Positions 24,583-34,750 of a stretch of 38,107 nucleotides of DNA are shown piece after piece; position 1 is the stretch's first letter, and the number at the start of each line of letters is the position of its first letter. The translations under genes and the position numbers were made by a program. The notes below the pieces were generated by a model. The model was not told the origin of the DNA. It did not search any database and worked only from the letters and a program-made list of their open reading frames with translations. The stretch is from Rhizophagus sp. LPA8_4_AMF (Eukaryota; Glomeromycota; Glomeromycetes; Glomerales; Glomeraceae): assembly GCA_021464525.1 (NCBI GenBank), contig JADRCO010000311.1:1-38107 (forward strand), given 5' to 3'.

Positions 24583-25649
24583 AAAAAAGGAGATATCTAT
24601 GAAGTATCTTGTGAGCGCGTATATTTATATTTTTAAATACAAAGGAATACATTCCCGTTTTAGCTGTTGTTCATGATGAAACTCACTTTGTATTTAGTAT
24701 TTACAAGAGATTTATATTTACAAAGAATCGTTGTCATTTCTAAGCCATGATGATCATGCAAATTAAACACCACAACCTAAAAACATTCTTTTGTAAATAA
24801 AAATTTAATTCTTTATTTTATGTACAAAAAAGTTTTCCAATATCAAGTATGTACTAAGTAGAATATCATAAAAATAGATAACATTATAACGTTAAAGTTC
24901 CCCATAAATTCTATCTCCCGAAAATAGAGCTTTTGGATCATACTGCAAATTTTAAGAAAAGAACGTCTTTATGATAGAGTCTAGTTTGTTATTTTTTTTA
25001 AAAAAAAGTTTTCGTTGAATTCTCTGGGAACTTTTGTAAATTTTTCTGTGCCATTAAAAAATAATAATTTATAAATTATACGCATAGTTTGACCTTCTTT
25101 CTTCACTTTGTTGATCTCTTTATTAAAAAAAATTCATATAGTACTTTTGTTAAAAAAATAAAAAAATTAAAACGCATATTCTGACTGTATGCGACTCGGG
25201 TATACCCGTAGCTTTTGTCATTTTTCTGCATCATTAATAACATTCCGTTTTTCCATAATGTATTTTAAATATTTTGACCTTTATTTTGTAATCGAAAAAT
25301 ATAACCGCAATCAAAGTTTACATTGTTTGTCACGTGGCATGAGTGCGTCTACAATCATTTCTAAAAATAAAAATAAAAAATAATACATGAAACATATTTA
25401 AACAAAAAATTTTTTTTGACTTAACAAATAATAATTTCTTTCTATTAGAAACAATGATGAAAATCTATGAAATTGCCTATTTTGTCAACTTAATACTATT
25501 AAATGCATATTACACATTTTTCCTCCATTTGCTGTTTCAAGCATACAATACCTGGATGAATTTGTAGCATGTTTTGAATATGTGAAAGGATTTCATTTCT
25601 TTAAAAGGGATTAAAGAAAATTAAAAAAGGTTAATTAATTGTCCGGAAG

Positions 25650-26435
25650 GACTGTTTAACTAGTAAAATTTGTGTTAACCCCTGTTTTTGCCGCCGTCAC
25701 AAACAAGTTCCCTGAATATCTGCCAGCGTGGCGCATTTATAAGCCTTCGCCTTTAGTGTACATCAAAATTTTAATATGAATAACTTAATTTTGTTTTTTG
25801 GTGTACTACGTAAATTTAAATGTAATTTTATATTTTAATTAAGTGTACAGACAAAATTGAGTTAAAGTCAAAGCACTGTACGATAAAGTTATTAATAAAT
25901 TAAATGTAGAATAAAGGTTATTTTTTTAAAAAATAAAATTAATGCTGAATTAATATTTTTTTTTCTCATTTGCATAATTTTTTCCATTTTTTTGATAGAT
26001 TACTCAAATTCACAAGATTTCCTGTACTCCACAAATCAAAAAAATTTACATATATATTGCTATTTATATTTTATATGATATTAAATATTATATATATTAT
26101 ATACCATCCTGTCCTTATGATATGTACTAATAACTACACCAATATTTTTTTGATTAATTGAGTGCGCTTCGAAAGTCAAGCCACATTATTATCAAAAAAG
26201 GAAACCTGTATAACTGCACGAAAAAAATTTGTTCCATGATTATATTGTAACACTACTCCTATCATTCCTGTGACTCCTGTAACACGTAACATTTTGGCAT
26301 GGTTAAAAATTCGTTTATTGGTCAAATTTCACATGAATTAACACTTGATTACCATTTACCAATAAAAATTTCTGATTTCACGTGATAATCAATGTTAATG
26401 GACCAATGAAAATTAATCATATGCATTTAAAAAAA
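25650..26435. other. Gene-free stretch
   Basis: A GC-richer patch at 25685-25755 is followed by AT-rich DNA. A weak inverted pair (ATTGGTCAAATTTCACATGA near 26318, and TGTTAATGGACCAAT near 26392) may be a relic foldback. No coding segment is supported. Confidence 0.55.
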
Positions 26436-26438
26436 AAT

Positions 26439-27250
26439 ATGAAACACAATTCTTTCGGCGACTTTGTCGATGCTTCCACTGTGAAACATTGTCATATTAT
26501 CAAATTAGAGGGTAAAAGAATAGGACTATTCTATTCGAGTCACACAAAGATCTCTTGACGTTTCTCGAGATGCAGCAACCGTTAAAGATGACCGTGTCCT
26601 CCTCCCCTATTAAACCTCCTCGTAAAAAGTCCAAGAAGGACACAAAATCAAATCTCCATTCCGACGCAAGCAAGGGTGTCTCTGGTAACTTAGACACGAC
26701 CAAAAAGAAAAGACGGTCACGCACGAAAATGCCGGACTTTGTTCCGCTCAATTTGAGGAAATTGTATTACACGAATACCCCTGATGGTAGACGTAAACTG
26801 CTAGACAAGTGCTCCACGCTGCAAATACTCCGTGCCCTGGGGTTTCTCGAATAAAAAAGGATGGAAATCAAACCTTAACAAATAATTTGCTTGAGTTTTA
26901 TTAACTGCATTTTTTTTACTAAGTTACGCATACTCGCATTTTATAGGACCACCGACCGATGGATGGGGTGTTGTTATTTTAGGTGTAGTTTGTGTTTATG
27001 AACGGGTGTAGTTTATTTCTTTTTTCCTTTATTTTTCTTTTTCTTAGTACGGTTATGCCTAGTACTTTTTTTTTGAATTACCCAGTCCGTTTATTTTCAT
27101 TTTCTTGGCAATTTTGTCGCTTTGGTGATTGGCTCTCATGGACGTTTGGGTTCTTTAGTTTAGAATTATGTTCTTTGCTTCACCATGTAATGTCCCGATT
27201 CCTTTTATTGTCATTATTAATAAAAACAAACAAAACCAAATTTAAAAAAA
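26439..27250 (+). pseudogene. Frameshifted basic-protein fragment with poly-A end, retroelement-like
   Basis: From the ATG at 26439 one frame reads MKHNSFGDFVDAS...IKLEGKRIGLFY. It then continues in a second frame from about 26530 (FESHKDLLTFLEM) through a Lys/Arg-rich region (RKKSKK, TKKKRRSRTK) to a TAA at 26852-26854. One lost T near 26533 (TTC to TC before GAG) explains the break. The second frame on its own is open for 94 codons from the ATG at 26570. The segment is near 50% GC against very AT-rich flanks and is followed by about 390 nt without a frame, ending in an AATAAA and A-rich tail near 27223-27250. A 5'-truncated retrotransposed copy is the likeliest reading. I cannot name the family, and a short living gene starting at 26570 is not excluded. 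Confidence 0.45.
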
Positions 27251-27399
27251 AATCTATAGTTCTGTAAAATACAAGCTCTAACCACATCATTATGATATCT
27301 GTTCAATTGATATTCACGATCTGAATAAAAGCTACCGAAGACAATTTCAAGTTAATTAAATGTTAATTACTTTATTGTAATGTACTATTTTAATATCTG

Positions 27400-27670
27400 A
27401 AATTGATTCCATAAGTTCCTTTATTATTATTGTATTCAATTATTTCTACTTGTTCATGTAGAATATCATCGTCAGATAGTAACGTTTTTAATGTCAGTTT
27501 CCATTTGTAAGTGCTCATTAAATGATCTTGTTAATTCACCAATGGATAATGAAAGAATAAATGCATTTTGATCCCAAACTTAATATAACATTCTTGATGG
27601 TACACTCCATTATTATTAAAAATATTGTTACAATAATCACAAATTGGTCTTGATTTGATGGATGAGAGAA
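27400..27670 (-). pseudogene. Zinc-finger-like gene fragment with frameshifts
   Basis: The minus strand reads RPICDYCNNIF..GVYHQECYIK (CxxC followed by HxxxC, a plausible zinc site). After a one-base loss it continues as VWDQNAFILSLSIGELTRSF..HLQMETDIKNV, and after another frame change as LLSDDDILHEQVEIIEYNNN. The three pieces join smoothly in meaning, so this is one reading frame with at least two lesions. No start, flanking exons or family could be identified. Confidence 0.5.
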
Positions 27671-27792
27671 CTATAGCCTAGGGATAATAGTAAGTGGTGA
27701 GAGATAATAGTTATTTAATTCTTGCACCTTCTATTTTTATTTCTGCTTTTTCTTGATTAATCCAAATTTTCTCAAGAAATTGTAGGAGAAAT

Positions 27793-27904
27793 ACCGTATT
27801 TTGCGATATAAGCACCCCTTTTTTGCACTTAATGCCAGCCAAGATCCTCATAATTCTGGCTAGAGGTGCTTATTTCAGGGTGCTTATATACACAAAATAC
27901 GACC
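27793..27904. mobile_element. Palindromic MITE (CGTATTTTG... ends)
   Basis: The left end CGTATTTTGCGATATAAGCA continues as CCC and is complementary to the right end (GGGTGCTTATATACACAAAA then TACG). The inner part has a second stem (GCCAGCC...GGCTAG). Total size is about 110 nt, without coding capacity. The words GGTGCTTATTTCAG recur alone at about 14966. Confidence 0.65.
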
Positions 27905-28109
27905 GTCCACTTATCAAAACAAAATTCTTTTTTCTTATCTTTTGGATGCAAAAGTCTGTGCAAATTCATTATCAATCAATAAAAATTGCATCCCGTTCTC
28001 TGGCTGTTACTTTTTCAGATGTATTTCTTCGGTCTAAACTATGGAAGTTTTCAACAGGATATTCTTCAAGCATTTACAATTAGGATTTAAGAATATTGAT
28101 GATTGGGAA

Positions 28110-28990
28110 ATAATGGAAATCCAATATTGAATATCAGAAATAAAGGCAAGCATTACTTTGTCATAATTTTTCATCCAGATTACTGTCCATAAGAGAATTA
28201 GTGTTTAAACATATTGATCAAAAGTATTTCCTCTAAATAATATTGCATATATTTCCAATGTAACAGAAACCAAATTTCCTAACAAATTTATGAATATGCG
28301 ATATCCAGGATCTTCAGTTTTTAATGTCCAAATCATGCAACAAATGAGGCTCTATACAGTTGGCCGGGAAAATCAGCAGGGACAGGTATAATATAATTTA
28401 ATAAATATAATCGTAATTTGGGGAATAGGAATAATTTAATTGTAGTTTAATATTTTAAATAATACAAGTTAAATTACATATTACCCGAATAGGTAATTTA
28501 GTTATTATTTAAATCAGGTAGTATGAAATTAACAAGTTTTGTCGTATCAAATTTTCATTTTTTTCAGTTACATCTGCATCATAGCAATTTATAATTAGTT
28601 TCCATAAGGTCAGATTCGTTTAACGATGTAATATCATTTATTAAAATCCAGGTGGATTTTGTGCATTATAGCTAATTGTAAATACTGTGAATAAAGAACA
28701 TTTTAAGCAACACAACATCAACGTCATTTAGGTTATGAATACGTAAATTTGGTGTAAATAGTGGACAACTTGTGTTAAATAAAGTAGTTGCCATGGCTAG
28801 GTGAAGTGCTCTTTATATAGAAAAGTTTTATGTATTACGTAAAATAGATTTTCGTCAAAATCACTGCTCTCAGTGAGGGTAAATTTTTTTTAAAAAAAAT
28901 TGTAATACATAGTCAACCAATTATGGCGATTTTAAACATGCCCTTAAAGTCATAGGATAAAAGGAAATGATCAAATTTATGGATTTGACC
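28110..28990. other. Gene-free stretch with one exon-like piece
   Basis: Only 28267-28385 looks protein-like (MNMRYPGSSVFNVQIMQQM, then LYTVGRENQQGQ), bounded by an AACAG acceptor and a GTATAAT donor. No partner exons were found. The rest is AT-rich and non-coding by eye. Confidence 0.4.
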
Positions 28991-28996
28991 TCTTTT

Positions 28997-29127
28997 GTAG
29001 AATAAATCAAACCATGTCCCAAATCATCCCATCGGCCCAAATTAGAAGATCATCACTGGTACAGTTTTAAGACATTATTATAATTTAGGCCGATGGGACG
29101 ATTTAGGACATGGTCAAGTTTGGTCTA
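28997..29127. mobile_element. Foldback MITE with ~48-bp terminal inverted repeats
   Basis: The two ends are inverted copies over about 48 nt (outer GTAGA.., then AAACCATGTCC, then CCCATCGGCC, AAATTA), around a 35-nt centre containing GGTACAGTTTTAAG. The element is almost a perfect hairpin. A shorter inverted relative lies at 37396-37490, and a single end at 19547-19577. Confidence 0.75.
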
Positions 29128-29638
29128 CAACACCTCTATTATAATTATCCGGGGTTCTGAACTCCTAATACACCTGTATACAAAAAAAAAATTGTCTATT
29201 AGAAAATTAGTCATTAAGGCAAAAAAACTTTTTATTTTACAATAGATTTTAAAAAAAAAATTATTTCAAAGAATTAACGTTTACAACTTTTAAGGCAAAG
29301 GCTGCAACCTTTCTAACTTCAAACTTATCAAAGTTAGCGTGATTTTATTTTATTGAATACATAAAAATTTTGGAATACGGAATAAAGGATATAAAATATG
29401 AATAGCGACTCGAATTATTAAGTAATTTGATAATTATAATAACAAAAGTAAACTAAAGAAAGTTGAGCACAATGTATTAATGTATTAAAATTTTATAATT
29501 AAAACAAATAGTTTTTAAAAGTTGTAAACTATAGATATATCAATAAAATGGTTATTTTAAAAATACAGTTGAATGAAGAAGTTTACATAATTTACATAAT
29601 ATTTCAGATCCTATGATAATATGTAAAAACTTATTTTA

Positions 29639-29752
29639 TTACATGATTGTACAATTAGATTTAGGAGGTTTAACCTGGCCCGGGTTTTCAGTGACTTCAG
29701 CAGTTGCGATAGATGGAATGGATAATTTAATGATAACTTCAGCCTGATTCAT
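29639..29752 (-). CDS. Candidate 37-aa peptide with C-terminal CaaX box
   Basis: The minus-strand frame runs from the ATG at 29752 to TAA at 29639 and ends SNCTIM, a CaaX farnesylation-type tail (CTIM). It is clearly GC-richer than the surrounding DNA. The frame stays open upstream of the ATG for about 12 codons, back to a GATAG that could be a splice acceptor, so it may instead be the last exon of a longer protein such as a small GTPase or G-gamma-like protein; I found no upstream exon. Fungal lipopeptide mating pheromone precursors are short and end in CaaX, but the paired charged residues that usually precede the mature pheromone are not obvious. It is a candidate only. Confidence 0.35.
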   Translation of the reverse strand: MNQAEVIIKLSIPSIATAEVTENPGQVKPPKSNCTIM

Positions 29753-30048
29753 TTTATTAGAAAATTTATTTAATTGAATTATGTGAAAAACTATCAAAGA
29801 TTTTCTTTTTTTTTAATTGAATCTTAAATGTTTAATTTTTTTGCTTATTTATAGATTTAAAATTTTTGGATTTAATATTGTGCATGTCTCCGTGTTTGGA
29901 AAATATTAATACGTCAAATTTTTAATTCATGTGGATCACTTTTTAGAACTTTTTCTGTATCAATATTTTTTATTTAGACATTATTTCAAAATTTTTAATA
30001 TTATTTTTCACCATGATTCTGTGTTAACAATATTTTTTTTAAATTCAG

Positions 30049-30258
30049 TACGAGTATTGTCTTAAAATATCATTCTATTGTAATTATTGTCCATACTTTT
30101 ATGAAAAATTGACTGTCGATCATTGTCCGTTTGTCCCCGCCACATTGGATTTGACAAAACAAAATGGTACACAAATAGCATTGTTTCCTAGTACACTTTA
30201 TATATTCTATACATATTTGTCGAAAATAGTCAATAGTTTTGGAAGTATAAATAATTAA
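30049..30258 (+). pseudogene. Exon-like 69-codon fragment with Cys cluster
   Basis: After a TTAAATTCAG acceptor the frame is open to TAA. It begins YEYCLKISFYCNYCPYFYEK and soon reaches DHCP, a CxxC..HC arrangement that could bind zinc. In-frame TAA upstream of the acceptor means it cannot start on its own before the exon, and no upstream exon with an ATG was found. It is either an orphan exon relic or part of a gene I could not reconstruct. Confidence 0.3.
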
Positions 30259-30285
30259 AAATAGTCATCGATCCTAAAGAAAAGA

Positions 30286-30365
30286 TTATCGGTCTCTCCG
30301 GTCATCCTACAGTACATGCGAAAGGATCACGTAGAACCGCAGTCTTTACGGTGCTCATGATTGAT
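30286..30365 (-). repeat. Inverted relative of the 14690-14790 repeat
   Basis: GATTATCGGTCTCTCCGG is the complement of CCGGAGAGACCGATAATC at about 14753-14770. The words GTCTTTACGGTGCTCATGAT continue the similarity. Confidence 0.5.
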
Positions 30366-30369
30366 CTAC

Positions 30370-33100
30370 ATTATCTATTATAAAGATTACATTTTCACGT
30401 TTGCGTGATAGCTGATAAAATCTTTTTATTTAAAATTTGATGTTGCATTGTTACAGTACGAGAATTATTACTTTCTATTTATATTAGCAACAATTATGAT
30501 AGGTGGTTACCCTAAGGTGATCGTCATCATATAATAATACTATTGGAGTTTTAAATCGTCCATCAATTTCTTGCCAATCTGTATGCATAAAAATTTCTTT
30601 TTGTTGATTTTTTGTTGTGCGCGTATTCGAAACCTTGATTTTTTGAACAGTATGGCGTTTCATAGTAACTTAATTCTACTTTAATTGTTATTTTGAATGC
30701 GTAACCTTGTAGTTGTCATTTAATTTTCGTCGTCTTGCTTCTATATGGTGACACTTTAGTCTGAAATTATTGTTTTTATAAGATTGACGATAGTAATATT
30801 TTGATTTACGGTACTGTGACATGTGAAAGATAAAGAACTGATTTCTAAACTTTGCAGTTTGCACCCCCATTGTGATACAGAATTGATCGTTAAAAATGTC
30901 CAGATCACAACCCTATAAAAATTTTATCCGTAATTTCTGTAAAAACTCTGTGAATATGCATGATACATTTACGGAAATAACATGGAATAAAAAACACGGT
31001 ATAAATTTTTTATAGAGCAAGGATTGCAAAGATCCTAAATCAGGAATCTTAAACATAACAAGATTACTGCTGAAAAATTTTGTCTATCAGTTAATTCCTA
31101 ACCTTGAAAACAAAATAGAGTGTAATATTTCTCCAAAAAAAAAAAAATTAAAAGCGGCGCCTCAATTGGTTTCAACTAATAGATTTTTTGGGGTAGTATA
31201 AACAGTTATTTCGGATGTTTTTTTTTGGCTTTATAGACGAAGTACAAAAACATTTCTGTAAAAAAAAAATAAAAAAAAAACTAAACAAGTTGCATAAAAA
31301 ATATCAAGACTTAGCGAAAAAAAAAAATAAATTTACCGGTCTTAATAATATAATTAAAATCTATATTTAAAATTGTAATTCAAAAGATACTGTGTGATAA
31401 TACCGTTAATAGGAAATCTTTTTAATGATAATTAGGAAATGGAAATTATTGTAAGTCCGCTAGCACTTGAGAGACGCGATAAAATATTAAATACCTATTG
31501 AAATTTAAAATCAAATCACGTGATTTTGCGTCTACTAAACTCTGACATTATCAGTTATATTTATAATCATTCAATCATTTGTACTTTTGTAACTTTGTTC
31601 ACGTGAAATAAAAATAAAAATCATTCAATCATTTGTACTGGATCGTGTCATTTCTTTTTTTTTTTTAAAAAAAAAAGAAAACAGTTTTTATATCTTTTTT
31701 TTTTTTTTTTAAATGTATATTTTTTTTATAATTAGCACGAAACATGTTTCATATTTTTTTTTTTTAGAATGTGATCAAGAAATAATATAAATAAATAACA
31801 TGAAATAAATAAACGAGGCTTTCCAAAAAAAAAAAAAAATTCATTGTGGTAATGAACGCATTCAATATACAATGAATATTTGCAATAAAAATAATAAGGT
31901 TAATGATACTATAACTGGTTACTCCTGAGAAATTTTTGCGTGCGTATAGGTTCATTTTGATTTGTTCGATTTCTATACATCGAATATGTAACGGCATCTT
32001 CAAACAAATTTATTTTTGCAATACGTGAAACTCACGTATGAAATTTCTTTATTTGTGAACATAAAAAAAAAAGATTTTTCTTTTTCTTATGATATAAAAA
32101 TGGAATGTTAAACTAATATCAGATAATCTGACAATTAAGTCATAATTGAAACAGCATTATTTAAACAAAATCAAACTATAATATATTATGTACGTACCAC
32201 AAAGAAAAAGTGAAGAAAATTCTAAAGAATAATAAATATTGTTGGTTCATATGGTTCATGCATAATTTAGCTGTTTTACGATATTTTTTCTACTTTAACG
32301 AAAATACATGTGTCATTTTCATATTAAACATGATAAAAATTGTAAGGTTTAACTTTTTTTGGAATATTTACAACCGCTATTTTTTTTAATAATTTTCTTA
32401 TTATAATCTTATAAATAATAATGTTGCACTTTGCTTGAAATAATTAATATTTATTTATATTAATTTATAAAGCCAAGCCAGAATTTTCATTTTTTTTGGG
32501 AATATTCGGAAAATGTTCAGGTGAAAATACGGAAAATGTACGGTATTTTAATTACGGAATTCCCGCATTTCGATAGGTTTTTTCTAACACTAAACCCAAA
32601 TAAATTGAAACGAAAAAAAAAAAATATATAAAAAAATGGAACATATAAACAAAGTTTAATTAATTTCTTGGAATTTTTTAGTTCGCCAAGTAAACTTTAT
32701 TAATAATCAATTATGCGCCAAGTATAAACCATTTATGAAATGGATCATCGTAAAATTCTTCCGGTACTTTAACGAAAGGTTTAATTTTTTTCTTTTTTTT
32801 TTCTTTTGAGAAAGAATTCGATAAATATTTAACCATCTCAATCAGTTCGCCCATTTACAGAATGCAGTAATGCAGTTGCATTATTACCATTACTATCCAA
32901 AAATTAGAATGTAAAAGAATGAATGATTGACATCCGTCCTTAAATTTAGCCAAGTAAACCAAGAAATCCTTGGCAAACAATGGGAATTTCATTCAACAAT
33001 GAAATATTTATTATATATATGAGCCCAGAAAATGCCAGAAATAAAAAACACAAGTCTTAAATTTTTTAAAAAAAACCAAAAAAAAAAAAAATAATAATAA
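30370..33100. other. Gene-free AT-rich stretch
   Basis: The stretch contains many poly-A/T tracts and a direct repeat of AATCATTCAATCATTTGTAC (about 31566 and 31619). Around 31764-32003 the minus strand is open for about 79 codons (beginning MKMPLHIRCIEIEQ), running into a poly-T-encoded Phe run. This is not convincing as a gene. A TATATATA box-like word at about 33012-33019 may serve the next gene. Confidence 0.55.
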
Positions 33101-33164
33101 TAAAAAATTATCAATACATTTTTCATTAATTTTCACACAACATATTATTATAAGTTTTATAACC

Positions 33165-34055
33165 ATGACTAACCCAACTTACGAAAGTAAAGTAAGCATT
33201 AAGGATGTTAAATCTGAAACACAAAATAAATTAAACGTTGATGTTGAAACTCCACCACCACCTTATGAAGCAGGCGGAAGTGCATCATCCTCAACTTCTT
33301 CAAAGGTTGATACTAAAAATATAGACTTAAAACAAATTGAGCCTGTCTTGCAACATGATTATTATGGCTATAATTCACCTCAACAACAAGAATATTTTCA
33401 ACAAGATGGGTCAACTATAGTTTATATTGAAGGGAATAATAATTATAATGTACCCAGAGACCAATATCATCAGCAGCAACAGCAAAAGAAAAGAACGTGC
33501 GTAGAAAAATATTGGGGACCTGTTATTAATCCAGATGCTTGGAAAAGTCTTTTCTATTTCTTGTTTATCGCGCCAGTTATCGCTTTATTTTCTGGTATCT
33601 GGTGTGGAACAATGCTACTATTCGCCATCATTTCTTTAATTTTTCCTCCACTCGGATTCTTTTTTTGCATTGGAACGGCTTTGTCTTATAGAGCACTTGG
33701 TCGTCTTGAATTAATTGCCGCAACAATGTGCACAAGTAAACATAAACCTTCACACATGTATCCACCGGTTTTCCGTACATCAGTTCAAGTCGCTTCCCAC
33801 ACTCAAACTGACGGAGGCATTTTACGATATGGTATAAAAATTTGTTTGGATGAATACACTTGGATGTGTTTCGTTTATTTCGTATTTGTTAATGTCATAT
33901 GCACCGGAGTCGCCTGGGTTTTAGTTTTCTTTTTTTTTACATTAGCATTCAGTCCTCTAATGATAGTGGCCATGCCCTTGATGTGTAGAATATGTTTAGC
34001 ATTTGGTAGAGCGAAAGTAAAAATGAGCGAAAATATATTAATTACAGCAGTGTAA
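33165..34055 (+). CDS. Four-helix membrane protein with PPPPY motif and sensor-like repeats (296 aa)
   Basis: The gene is a single intact exon from the first ATG to TAA. Residues 1-115 are hydrophilic and Gln/Asn/Ser-rich, with a PPPPY motif (30-34) of the kind bound by WW domains, for example of Nedd4/Rsp5-type ubiquitin ligases. Two similar blocks follow, each a pair of membrane helices. Block one runs from about 123 to 188 (NPDAWKSLFYFL, ending RALGRLELIAATMC). Block two runs from about 228 to 292 (LDEYTWMCFVYF, ending RICLAFGRAKVKMSENIL). A W-x-S-L-x-Y start and an (L/R)ALGRLE-like end resemble the 'putative sensor' membrane domain known from prokaryotic signalling proteins and some fungi; this match is from memory and not confirmed. 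The layout suggests a plasma-membrane or vacuolar protein whose level is controlled by ubiquitin-ligase adaptors. Substrate and role are unknown. Confidence 0.8.
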   Translation: MTNPTYESKVSIKDVKSETQNKLNVDVETPPPPYEAGGSASSSTSSKVDTKNIDLKQIEPVLQHDYYGYNSPQQQEYFQQDGSTIVYIEGNNNYNVPRDQYHQQQQQKKRTCVEKYWGPVINPDAWKSLFYFLFIAPVIALFSGIWCGTMLLFAIISLIFPPLGFFFCIGTALSYRALGRLELIAATMCTSKHKPSHMYPPVFRTSVQVASHTQTDGGILRYGIKICLDEYTWMCFVYFVFVNVICTGVAWVLVFFFFTLAFSPLMIVAMPLMCRICLAFGRAKVKMSENILITAV

Positions 34056-34059
34056 TTAT

Positions 34060-34515
34060 AATAATATACTATAGATTTTTTTCTTGTATTTTTTGTTTAT
34101 AAAACCTGTATTTTAAATATTTTGATTAATTAAGCTACATAATATACATAATAAATTTTTTTTTTTAAAAAAAAAAAATAAAATTAAAAATATGAAGTAT
34201 CATATTGGGAAAAAAAGTTTTTTTTAGAAATTTTAAATTATCCTAAATTTCTCGATATAAGTAATATAATAAATCGAGAAATAAAATTATAATATTCAAA
34301 AAAAATTTCATTTGAGCCGTAAATGAACGTAAATAATATTTCCAAAGTTCAAACATCCGTTTTAATAAAGTCCATAATAGATTAAAGAAAAAGGTTATAT
34401 TAACATTTTATTTTAATATATAAAAAAAAAAAATTATTTAAATTTCAGAATTTTGATCGTTGGGAGCTCTTTTGTTTTAGTAATAAGGCTGATACAGTAT
34501 ACTATCCAGCACAAA
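34060..34515. other. AT-rich 3' flank, no gene
   Basis: This is the 3' flank of the membrane-protein gene. It holds poly-T/A tracts and no coding segment or recognisable element. Confidence 0.6.
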
Positions 34516-34520
34516 AGTTG

Positions 34521-34750
34521 ACTCATTAATGCACCCATTTTTTGTGTGCCATGTTAAGTGGTCAAGTTGACCACAAGTTGACCATCCGGTGACAAATAGC
34601 TAGGTGACAAATAGGGATCAGACTATTAAAAAAAATAAGTCGCTGAGTTCCCGAAATCACGTGTCCGGTGATGATTAACTCTCACGCCATCCTAATATAG
34701 GAAAGATCGACAAAACATGGCACACAAAAAAGTTATGCCTCATTAATATA
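34521..34750. mobile_element. MITE with ~30-bp imperfect terminal inverted repeats
   Basis: The left end ATTAATG...TTTTTTGTGTGCCATGTT is repeated inverted at the right (AACATGGCACACAAAAAA...CATTAAT). The interior is non-coding and has internal direct repeats (AAGTTGACCA twice, GGTGACAAATAG twice). It is GC-richer than its surroundings. Confidence 0.65.

Larger units (their letters stand above)
22335..25645 (-). repeat. Right arm of large gene-bearing inverted repeat
   Basis: Reverse-complement counterpart of 15258-19170, carrying the intact paralog gene at 22845-24396 and both flanks. It lacks the 452-bp element and about 300 other bases of the left arm, and it has its own minisatellite at 24455-24582. 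Confidence 0.8.

Noticed and set aside
26992..27267. Plus-strand 91-codon frame rich in Phe, Leu and Ser
   Set aside because: It is a T-rich stretch in the likely 3' trailer of the retroposed fragment; its composition alone explains the open frame.
28267..28385. Exon-like piece with acceptor and donor
   Set aside because: It is protein-like but has no upstream or downstream exon in phase that I could find, so it was not called as a gene.
31764..32003. Minus-strand 79-codon frame beginning MKMPLHIRC
   Set aside because: The second half is encoded by A/T homopolymers, and a competing frame over the same bases looks equally protein-like. There is no motif.
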